From Enoplolaimus lenunculus (Eukaryota > Nematoda > Enoplea > Enoplida > Thoracostomopsidae): a stretch of 64,000 nucleotides of DNA. The position numbers and the translations under genes were made by a program. Below, piece by piece: positions 37,043-48,900 of the stretch. Under the pieces are notes generated by a model. It was not told the origin of the DNA. It was given only the letters and a program-made list of their open reading frames with translations, and did no database searches. Within the stretch, counting starts at the first letter, position 1. Every line of letters starts with the position of its first letter. The stretch covers positions 1 to 64,000 of the forward strand of contig JASANG010003673.1 in the NCBI GenBank assembly GCA_030248215.1, given 5' to 3'.

Positions 37043-39998
37043 TTATCTTTCACGAATTTTCATTGTAGTTTTCGTTATTTCAGTAATCGGTTCGTTATTT
37101 TTAGTTTCCCATCGAATGCCGCTCAGATGATCATTTGCAATTCCGCCTGGCGAATAGGGGACGTTCAGATTGCCGCGGCCACCACACTAAAACCTCGAGA
37201 GATATGCTTTGAAATACAAATGAGAAGCGAAGTCTTGTTCATTTGCTTATCAAAATTAAAATGAAAAGTTCGAATTTTATTTAGTTTTACAAAAGAGGCC
37301 AAATGGTCCTAGCAAACACTTGGTAAGTATATCATTAGAAACTTATGAGATTTTTTGAAAAAAGAAAAGAAAAAAGGCACAGTGTACATTGACTACATTG
37401 AGCAAAACGTCTATTCCTTTGGGTTCGTTTAGTGTAAGCATACCTTCTTCTGAAACCACCATCCAGACTTCCACCAGACACCGCAGATGACTGAAAAATC
37501 CGGTTTTCTCTCATATTTGTCATACGTTGCAAATGGCATGTCGTTGCTGAGTGACAGTAACGACGCTAGAACGGAACTGGCACCGAAACCCAAAATGTTA
37601 CAACGGCCAAAATATAAAACAAATCTGTTTTCTTTTCAAAGTATTGGTTAATAAGTACCTAGCATCAGTTGGGAATAGGTTTTGTAAAATTTACAGCCGG
37701 TGAATGGTAAGATTCGAAACTGCATTTTTTGAACTTGATTTGCCTTTTAAGTACTTCTGTTTTGGAATTCGCAAGCGTATACCAATTTCACCATTCTCTT
37801 GTTTATATTTGTTTACCTATTAACTATGTGTACGCCAGTAGAGAGCTCCCGCGCTAGGGGGCTAAAATTTTAACATGCATACAGATTTCGGATGAGTTAC
37901 AGGCGAGGTTAAAACTTCAGGGTGAGACGCAAAATTTTTACGGAGGCTGACCCCCCTGGCTTCCCTCTGGCTACACAAGCTCGAACATGTAAGAATAAAC
38001 TCACTTAATAGAGCATTACGTTTAAAAACTGAAACAAAATTAAAAATTCAATCACCACCGATTTCTCTACAATCAAGACGCTTACAAGCGTTACTGCTAC
38101 CCGTTACGATATTTCCAAGTGATAAGCGATAGAATTCGGCTTCTGATGCAACTTTAATGCTATCGTAGTGAATTTGATAGTATCCGTCTAAACTATCGTT
38201 TTCTAAATTGATCATAAGTTCGTAGTTTCGATCCGAATTTTCGGTCAGTTGATGTAGTAATTCATTGCCTGAAATTAATCTTTTTTGTGAGCTTAATATG
38301 AAACTGTTCAATGGTGTCGACAGATCATTTTATAGACCCTTGTTAATTGTGGGTACATGCCCACTGGGTGACAGAAAACTGCAGGTCTTAGAGACTTGGA
38401 AGTTTAAGATTAAAGTTTATAATCAGGATTAGACTTAGGCTTATGTTTAGGCGTATGCGTAATATGGAGATCCCTAATTTATATCTGCCAATTGATATAT
38501 ACAACTCAGAAATGCGAGATACATTGAATGTTTGGTACATGGACAAACGCTTTATAATATGGAAGCTAGAAACAAAACTCTTATTGTTTAACCGACTATT
38601 AAGAACGTATTTTTGATATACCAATCCAAAAATTTGCGCTGCCATCGCCAAATCCAATTTTGTAATCGTTCCAACCTTTCCAAAAGTCCTCGGTGTCACT
38701 CGTCCGTTTCTGGATAATCTGAAACATTAAATGACATGTGCAACTTATCCGCCTGATTACGCGAATTACAAATAAAATGTCAGCCAGCGTCGTCCATCCA
38801 TTGCCATCCGGTACAATTCCCACAACAATTCGTGTCCTTTGTCGCACAGTGACAGACGACGTCGTTCGACAAGTATCACGTCACTGTTGATTTTGAAGTT
38901 CTTGCGCCTACTCAAAACGCAGATAAATTAAAACGTAGACCGCGTATGTGCAACAGACTTCGTTGTATTAATAATTCAAATGTTATAGTTCGTTACAAAG
39001 CCGAAGTCCAAATTAAACAACCGGTACTGGGTATAATTAGCATTGTACGCGACCACGCCTGGTAATTTTAGGCGAAGTGACCGGAGTGAGAGGGGTGTAA
39101 TAGGGGATAAGGGGGTTCCCATTTTGGTTCCCAATCAATGGGTATCCGTATCCCTAATAAGAGTACGTAAGCAGATAGAGTCCATAAACCCTAATTAGAG
39201 TCCATAAATGCCAATTATCCCTAATTGTAGCGCATAAATGACTAGAGAACCAAATAAACTTGAGTTAGAAACTTTAAAGCGTACTTAAGTTTTGAAAGTA
39301 ACATTCCAAAGTATAACCTTGCATTTTATTGCTCAAGCTTTTGATGCAAGGCAAAAAAGGTTTAATTCAACGGATAGTTGTAATACCGGATACATATCAG
39401 TAAGGAAAGGTGGCGGAAGGCTGGTTGAAAATAAATAATGGTCCATAACCGAATAACAAGGGACAGTGCCCCCTGGAGAGGCCAAATAAATATCAGTCCC
39501 TTTCTTATTCGGGTCCCTACAGTATGTAGGTACTTACGGTGCCTGTGCAGCTGTGAAAGGTTAATTGTGTAACCATAGGTTTATGGCATCTTGTACAATT
39601 TCCTCCATTTATCGTTTTGGCTTAGGTTCACAGGATATTCTCACGGATTTGCTTAAAGCATAGTCTTTAATAGGCATAGGCATGCGTTTTCCTATTAAAC
39701 CTAAGCCTTAATTGTAGGGAAGGTATACAAGATCCAACTTTACGTAGTATGGAGACGCAGCATTCAGCAATTAATTTTGGCACAGGATTGCCAAATTCTT
39801 GAGAATCACGACCCATACGATAAATGTAAGACAAGCAAAAGAAACTGACCGTCCATGGATTTTTAGGTTCAAAATCGCATTCGATCCGTGAAATGCACTT
39901 CATACCAGTGACACAGGTCGGCAGGCGGACTTTGTACGTAGTCAGTCGAGGCAAATGCGCTCCGTTTGACGCAATATCTTTGCAGTCCAATATTTCAG
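37043..39998 (-). CDS. Fibrinogen-related domain B, five exons, C-terminus
   Basis: Exons 39998-39850, 38718-38622, 38268-38086, 37565-37444 and 37186-37043 have the same phase series (0,1,1,0) as domain A, and the fourth exon is identical in length (122 bp). Landmarks: ILDCKDIASNGAHLP, IECDFEPKNPWT (the usual GGGWT is lost), TEDFWKGWNDYKIGFG and FWIG, GNELLHQLT, YYQIHYDSIKV, FYRLSLGN, C-GVWWKSGWWFQKK-C, GNLNVPYSPGG, GIRW, TMKIRER then TAA. The region of the calcium loop (YDKYERKPDF) lacks the acidic pattern. Confidence 0.88.
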
Positions 39999-42900
39999 CT
40001 ATTAAATACAGAGTATATATTGTATTTTTAGGAAGCAAGCTGGTAATTGCATTTCAATCTTTACTAACGCTAAAATGCACGGATCTAGAAAAAATTAGAG
40101 GTTGTTCACAGGTTGGAGTCCCTCAAACCTGAATAAAAAAGCAATGAATATTACATTGACAATGTCAGAAGGAGAAAAGCTTGATGGCGCGGAGCCGCGT
40201 AAAGCGATTTTTGACGCAGTAAATCGACGGAGGCTGTCGGTCTTGATGCACTTTTTGATTTTGAATTTAACAAATAATGTTTAGTTTGTTTGAAAGAGGT
40301 TTATGGCCAGCCAATGACCCTCCTCCGATCCGAACATATCTGTAATGAAAAATTGCACGTAAAAATAGCAGATTATCTGTTATTTGAATAACGGAAGCGG
40401 AAACGGACACCGATGTTTACCGGAAACAGACACGGATTCTTACTGGTAGCGGACACCATTTTTACCGGAAACGGACACGGATTTTTACCGGAAACGGACA
40501 CTGATTTTTACCGGAAACGGATATCTGGTTGCACCCTGGTAATTAATGTTGCGTTAATATTAAATACGACCACACCTGCACAAACTGCGAAATTTCAAAG
40601 TTGTTAAAAAGCATGTGTATTTAAATTTTTGCAATAAAAATATTACTTTTAAAACGTTACTCAAAATATTACAGACAAACAATCAGAATTTTTGCGCCTA
40701 TCTCGCATATTACTATTTTATTTCGCACCCAAGTTCAAGTTGTTATGTGAACCTCTCCTATTGTCAAATGGGAGACAGTTGCGGTCACTGTTCAAAAAAG
40801 CACAACGCACGCTCGAGAGCCTGACTTACATTGTGTCGTGAAATCTTTTGGTCGAATCATAAACTTGACATTTTTTACCAGCGTCTCAACGCCACTAATT
40901 TTCCACGTTATTCCTTTGAACCGGTTATCCTCGTCGTTTTTTGTATTATATTTCTGTGACGGTGTATAGGGCACGTTTAAATTTCCCGTTCCAGTACACT
41001 GAAGTAGCAACAATAATCAATAGATTTTAGTTTTGTAAGAATCCATATTTTATAACATTAAGCACTGCATGTCCGAACAAAGGGTTTTAATAATATCCAC
41101 GTTCATTGGCAGAGTTAAGGTGGGACCACTCAGGCCTTGCCACCTCCCCACAACAGATATCAAGACTAAAAATGTTTTGTAAAAATTTCGAGCTTTACGC
41201 TAAGGTAAGCATAGCGACGCTCTGTTCCGCCGCGACTGGTTTTGGCTAAATTGTGTTTTATTCCAGTGAATAGGTTTGCATCAGTGCAGTGTCATATTTA
41301 CAAAGAGATTTGGCCAAAAGTTACAATGTTTTTAGTGCTCTCCAAATCAATAGAGATAATAAAGTTCCCTTATCTAGAGACTAAACATGGCTACTGGAAG
41401 CAGACTTACTATTGCGAGCTATATCAACTACGGCCACGAAGTAAATTATAAGATTTTGTTTCAAAATTACGATTATATATTTGCATTAACCTTATCATCA
41501 AACCACCATCCTGATTTCCAATATTCTCCGCATTTTTTTTCAGCGTTCGAATTTGCGTTTGTATCGAACGTTGAAAACAGCTGATCACGAGCGGTTTGTA
41601 AATTATCGTTGTCTGTTAATCATATATACACGATTACACGATAGTCTTTCCAATATATGTTTTTGTAATTAGATGGATAATAATCGAAATACGCAAGAAT
41701 CGCGAAAGCTGTGTGCTTTGTAATTAATGAGACAATGATGAACCAAAAACACGAAAAACAAACAAGAAACTTTTATCTTGTAAACGAAACATTTTCATGT
41801 TCGTTGCCAATTTAATGTTTTTGGTATTTGACAAATATTTAGAGAACATTATATTTATGAACAAATGTTTATGAAACTGTTTTGTTTAAAAAGCAACAAA
41901 ATACTTTACTTAAAATGGAATTCACAATGAGTATAAACATCTTAACTTTCACCAAAACAATACATACTTCGATTTGGATCTCGAAGATTACCCAAACGTA
42001 ACCTATAGTCGTCGTTTTCGTTTTCAATATACACTGATTCATATTCTGCATAATTTTCATTTCCGGAATCAGTTTCAACTGCAATCATTAATTCTTGTGT
42101 TGCGTCGTCTCCACCTGCTGTCAAACGGTGCAATCGTTCATTTCCTAAACCCAGACGGAAAACTGAATACCTGTTTCTGTTTAAGGTAGTTTTTGCAATG
42201 CGGTGAATTAACATAAAGGCCAGCATAGTGCTTAAACAGTAATACGTGACCACACAAATAGAAGTCAGCCGTGTGGGTCTCACCGGATTGTTCAGATTTG
42301 ACCACTCGTTGAGTCAGACCATCTTATATGGTACAAAAATAAAAGGTTTAAATCCAATATTGTTTTGGAAGCAAAATGGGATATCATACCTGTAAGTTTG
42401 GAAAGTTTTAAATTAAAAAAAGCTGACACTTTTCCGCAGAATGACTACATAAACTTTTATATTGAGCATGGATTCTTTGGCAGTCCGCCAACTGCTAATT
42501 GAGTTTAAAGTTGTAGTGAATATTATCAAAGCCGCAAACAGATAAATTAATGCACTGTATTGACCCGAATAAGAGGGGGTAATAAGAGGGGGTCCCCGTT
42601 TTGAGTCCGAATCAATAGGAGTCCGTATGCCTGGTAACAGTACGTAAGCGGATACAGTCCCTAAGCCCTAATTAGAGTCCAAAAATGTCATTTAAACCTA
42701 ATTGTAGCGCATAAATGACTCCAGGAACAAATAATTTGAGTTCGAAACTTTAAAGCGTGCGCAAATTTTTAAGGTACATTTCTAAGTATAACCATGTATT
42801 ATCGCTCAAGCTATTGACACATGACAAATAAACGTTTGATTCAACGGATAATTGCAGTACCGAATATATATCAGTAACGAAGGGCGGCGGAGCGTGGGCT

Positions 42901-45900
42901 ATAATAAAAAACAGTCCGTAACCGAATAACAAGGGGGGTACCAACCCTCTGGAGAGGCCAAATAAATATCAGTCCCCCTCTTATTCGGGTCACTACAGCA
43001 TAGTACAACAAAATGAAAACCTATCCAGTATCCGCCATTTGTTGGATTTCCAAAACCATTACGATACTGCAACCAGCTGCGTTTAAAATCAACATTTGGA
43101 CCATTTCGCGCTTGCGCAACCTTTAAGAATAGTAAAACTCATTAAAACATATAATGTTGTGACGAGGGTATTTCAATCCGTATCAGACCGTCCACATTTA
43201 CTACACGGATCCTTGTTTCTAAATTTATCATCTTTCCCACAGAACGCAAAAAGCACTATTGAAAACTGTTCATTTTCCGTTGCAGTTTCGAATACTTAAT
43301 CAATTCAGTGTGATCAGTTGCCTCCCTCACGGGGTATCGAAATGTCTTATTTGTCTGAGGCGCCTACCTACCTGAGAGACCATAATGGACCCAGCTCGGG
43401 ATTCGCACAAAAGAGTGGCGGTGGCCGTGACACTGATTAATTACACCATCTTTATAATGCCTTCATCAACTTTCTTACTGTTAAACCGAAATCATCAATT
43501 ATGGTTGATTATATCAATGCAACCACTTGCTGGCCAATCTTTCTTCCTCACATGGAGCCCTAATATCGGGCCAGTAGCCAGAGGGACGGAAACAAAGCGT
43601 TCAGCGTTCAGCCGCTCTTAGAAAAATCTTGTTCTTCCCTGCAAAGTTTTAGCCTCACTTTAATACCTATCAATTTCCTGCATGCCAGTCCTAAAATGAT
43701 TTTGGAACTACTGCTACGATCCTGCTTGAAAGTTTTTCATTATAGCCAACACAACACCCACATATTCGTAAGAAATACCGTCCATCCACCACCAAGCGTA
43801 GTGAAATCACACTGAACGCTAAACTGACAGCTGCCTGGTGGCGCGTCAGAATCACACCGCGGTTCGTCGAGAAGAAATTGTGAAAAGTCTTCAGGAAGCC
43901 CGTTTCGTTTGAATTTCTTCTGCAGATCAGCGCAATCGTACGCCAAATCTATAAATCAATATTGTTGTGTTCACTTATGTGCACCATCTCGACGCATTTA
44001 CGTTTAGGTCAAGGTTTAGAAAACGTCTTACTTAAACCCTAAGACTTTGCCTGAGCCGAATTATAGCCTAAGCGTAAATACAGGGCGAATGTTTATAAGA
44101 GCCTTGATATTTTTATATATTCGAAAGTTACCACTCCACATGCCTGGATTATCAGCAAACGCAGAACAATTCAGAAACAATATTTCACAAAAAATGCCGT
44201 TATTAAAAAATGCCGTTATTTGATATAGCGTTAGGTTTAGGTAACTATACCTTCTTTCGAACGACATTTCCCAGCCCTGCGTATATAGCCATCTGGACAC
44301 CCACAACCAAACTCATGAGTTTGGGTGTTATATGAACACTTGTCATCTGGATCGCTATTATCACACTGATCACGGTTTCGAGCACAAAAATCTATAAATG
44401 TTCACTTAAATCGATAATAGTGTCCGTTATTACGAGTAACTTATGCCATGTTAAGGTGCTACTTGGAAGGTACTGCAAATCGAAGTGAACGCACCTTCCT
44501 AGACATTGGTGCTAACAGGGATCAAAACTAAAATTTTGCGTTACCATTTAGCAATAAAATTAGGCTTGACTTCTCGTTCGCCCCGTTCGTGGTCTTTTTC
44601 GCCAGTTATATAACGCGCGGCAAACCAATTCAAAAACTTTAGATCCGTCCGTGTATATTTGGTTCATGTTTTGGCACATCTAACACATATTCGTTGTAGT
44701 TAGGCTAGAAATTTTTTCATGCATGCGTCTATCACGAAGACAGTTATTTCATTTATTAACAAAAGCAATCCTTGTATATCAGTTGTCAAGAAATTTCAAG
44801 AGGTTATATCAGGATTTAACATAACTTGCAAGCGGACTAAAACGGTTTGAGGCGAACCTCGAACTTTTCAAAAAGACTGGAGGTCTTTCGCAAACGAACG
44901 CCAGTGAGTGTTATGGTCCTACTAAACGGTTTCTACCAAGGATGTAAGCAGGAGCTTGGAAACAGAGGTATGCTCTGTTATGGAACAGGAAGTTCCAACC
45001 CAAAACTACTGGGCATCAGTCTCAAAAGAAGAATTTTTGACCAATGACAGCGTCCCTGTTTACGCACATGATCCAGTCTCTTCCTTAGATCTTGAATCTC
45101 TAAGGCGGGGGACTTGTGACCTTGGGAACCCAATCACACTGACTCTAGGAGGCACCTTGCCACATTTTGTTACTTTCATCCGAACGATCTCCACAATCGT
45201 ATTTTCCATCTAGGACGTGATCATCGTGCAGGCAACGATTTTTCCCACCGCATGTAAACATTTTCTTCGCTCGACAGTATGTTGGTCCTGTAAAAAATAA
45301 TAAAATACAATTTTTATACAGTTCTACTTACAACAACGAAACCTAAAGAGGCATGGTTAATACGCGCTCAGCCGTGCAATAACCCAAATGCAAGTGAGCC
45401 GAACTGTTAGGAAGGCGATATACATGTCGTGCGGCGCCGACCGACACCATACGGTATCGTATGAGAAAAGTCCATAAACACTAATGAGAGTTCATAAATG
45501 TCAATTATCCCTAATTGTAGCGCATAAATGACTGCAGGACCAAATGAAGTTGAGTTCAAAATTTTAAAGCATACTTAAGTTTTGAAAGTAAATTCCTAAG
45601 TATAACCTTGCATTATCGCTCAAGCTTTTGATACACGACAAAAGTTTAATTCAATGGATAGTCTCAATATATCAGTAACGACGGTCGATGGAGGGCACGT
45701 TAAAAATAAATAACAGCACGTAACCGAATAACAGGGGCTACCCTCTGGAGATACCAAATAAATATCACTCCCTCCTCTTAATCCGATCACAATAGTATGC
45801 AGATTGCACTAAAGTGATTTTAACGGTGTCAACGATACTGAACTACTTTGTATCCAAACTTTACCGTAGGTACAATTACGCCCATCTCCAATATATTTAT

Positions 45901-48900
45901 CTTTGCATTTGCATTGATACGCCAGACTTTGTGTAGACTGTCGTGCGCATGTTGCATCTTTTGAGCATTGATTATTGCCCGCAAAACATGGATCTAAAAA
46001 TTCAAAACATTAAATTTTGACACAGTCTGTTTTTTCAATGAGTGGAATTTTCTTAAAAAATGACTCCAGGACCAAATAATTTGAGTTTGAAACTTTAAAG
46101 CGTACTTAACTTTTGAATATACATTCCTAAGTATAACCTTGTATGATCGCTCAAGCTACTGACACAAGACAAACAACGTTTAATTCAACGGATAGTTGCA
46201 ATGCCGGATATATCAGTAACGAAGGGTGGCGAATATCGGGATGAAAATAAATAACAATCCGTAACCGAACAACAGGGGGTTAAACTCAGGAGAGGCCAAA
46301 TAAATATCAGACCCCCTCTTATTCGGGTCACTACAATACTCGACGACACTGAATCAGTCCTGTGTTTTGTAGGAAAGGCGCATAGTGCAAAACTAGAGGG
46401 GGGTCAAAAAACTCATCCCGCATTCCAGGCCCAGGGTGCAAGCTGATAATTGTCACTGTTTTCGTTTTTGATAATAGTCTACGTACGTTTCCATTCAGGG
46501 TACTAAAACATACTCAAAATGCGTAGTGCGATTACCGACAGCTGTCAAGAAGGCAAGTTAATTATAAATTGCGGTCAATAATATTGTAATTATACTTATA
46601 TTTAACAGAAACTGAAATTTTAAATTAGTCGGACATTGCCTTTCTTCGACCGAGGCAAAAATTGAAATAAATCACTCCCAATGCCATAGTTGCTATACCT
46701 TCGTCGCTAGAATCAGCGCAGTCTTGCTGACCGTCGGTAACCCATTCAGGAACTAAACAGCCAGACTGATCACTGCAGTCACTCGAGTCATTCAGATCAC
46801 ATATGCCATCAGCTTCATAGTCTAAAAATGTTTATTTTATATTTCAAAACAATATTTCAACCCGTTTACCTAAAAAAAGCAATGGAAATTGTTTAAACCT
46901 ATTGAAATAGCAAAACATCTCATTTTTGTTAATGTATGATTATAACAGTCAAACGCGTTTTAATCATTTCGAAGGCAATTAAATTCAAATTTACGTACTT
47001 TGAAGTTCCTTACACTTCTTCATTGCTTCGTCAGGTCTAACACATTTGCATCCGTCACATTTGACATATCCAGGAAAGCAATCTGAAATACAAAAGGAAT
47101 AAATCACATCGGGCCAGGTTTAAATCGAGCTCATAGCCAGAGGGGACAAGCGGAGCGGCTTTCGCTGTGACTAACAATTTTTTCTCAGCTTCGAAAGGAG
47201 TTGCGATAATTCTAAAGTAAAATAGTACTGTGGCTTAAAATGTGGACTTAATTGAAATTTTTTAACACACTTAGTATGCAGGGCTGGTTGCGGAGATGTT
47301 TAAAAGAATCAAAATTCAATGGCAGGTTGTCTAAATGAAATTCTTATACTCAACCCCGTAGCCAGCTCACCTTCATAGGGGGGCTAAACATTTTTCAAGA
47401 GGGCAGACTAGGGTTTTCGATGACTTCTTACAGGCAAGGTTAAATATTTTCTAGTTGAAGGCAATAATCTTCAAGGGGAAGGCTGAACTTTCAAGGCGTT
47501 CCTCTGGCTACGGGCATGTCCTTTCTAAGCGTTCAATATTTGAAACTACTTCCAGTTTTAACATTTTACTTATAAATTCCAAATTTGAAATCTCGAAATG
47601 TTTTAAACTGGCGTGCTAATTTACAAGCCAGCATATAGATTTGATACTTTAACATACTGTGAACCGACGGCTCGTACTTTCATCTTCGCCGTTCGGGCAG
47701 TCTTGAACACAATCACGAAATTTATTGATATCAATGCAAACATTTTTACCACAATCAAATTTTGCTGGCTTTCGTCGACCGCATAAACCTGGCATTCGGC
47801 GCCTTAAAGCTTAAACAGAATTCACGCTTAAAAGTTTAGTAACCATAAAAATGTCGCCAACATTTCATTTCCGGAGCGTATAAATTCCACGTACATGAAA
47901 GGTTTTCTAAGCGACCGGAGCGAGTGGGAATTTTTTTATTTCTAAATCTATATGGCCAATGTTAACTATAGAAGCCTGCCTAGTAAATCTAAGCGTAAAC
48001 ATAAGTCTAGGTCTAAGCCTAAGCCAAAGGTTCCCAGTCTCTAGGCCACTTAGCTTCCTTGGCGCCCAGCTGACAGACCACAATAAAGAAGTTTGAAACG
48101 ATATACATTCCTTTTATTCCTTCGTTTGCTACCTAAGCTCTTGTTAGTAACACGATTAAATTTCACTTTATTCGCGTAACTTTTACAAATTTTAAACGCT
48201 TACACTTATAGGCAGGCATGGGTAGGCGTTTCTCTAAACTTAAGCCTGGTTTAAGCTTGAGCGTAAACAGGAAAATGTAGGTATAAAAGCGTAATAAGCT
48301 TCACTGCAAAGTACAGATTGCAGTGTACGTAGGAGATTTGAGTGCAAGTAAACAAACATGACAGTAAAAGAAAATGTTGCTTCGGCAAAATGATTTTTTA
48401 AATGTCTTCAAAGGTTAGCGACACCTGCGGCTGCATATTTTCTCAAAACCAACTGTTATGCTAAGCTTAACTTGCAGTACGTGCAAAGACATATAACAAA
48501 CAACAATCAACTTACTTTTATCGCCTGCTGAAATAATTTAAGACAATTTTTGTGTATATCTTTATAGTAATAAACAGAAGATATTGTAGATTTAGTTTAA
48601 ACATTGTTCTATAAGACGATTTTTACTTGCGTTATGAGACATTCCGGCTAGAAAGATATTGGCTTCCGTTGTAAATATTGCAACCAAGTTGACTTGTATA
48701 TATACTTATATTAATTTATAATAAAGCGGCGAAACATAACAACAAAGGGAATATAATAAATTAACAAAGCAATACATTCATCAAGCAACAAATTGTTTTG
48801 CTTTTGAACATTAATATACTTTACGCTGAAATATTTAACCTGTAGCCTACCCTTAGTGGACAAACACTTGATACCATTGCCAACGTAGCCTTGTTTGCAC

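Noticed and set aside
42555-42998. CACTA-type (EnSpm) assignment of the gacccgaataagag MITE
   Set aside because: The cacta word is at the right end reading inward in the wrong orientation, and no 3-bp duplication is clear; left unclassified.
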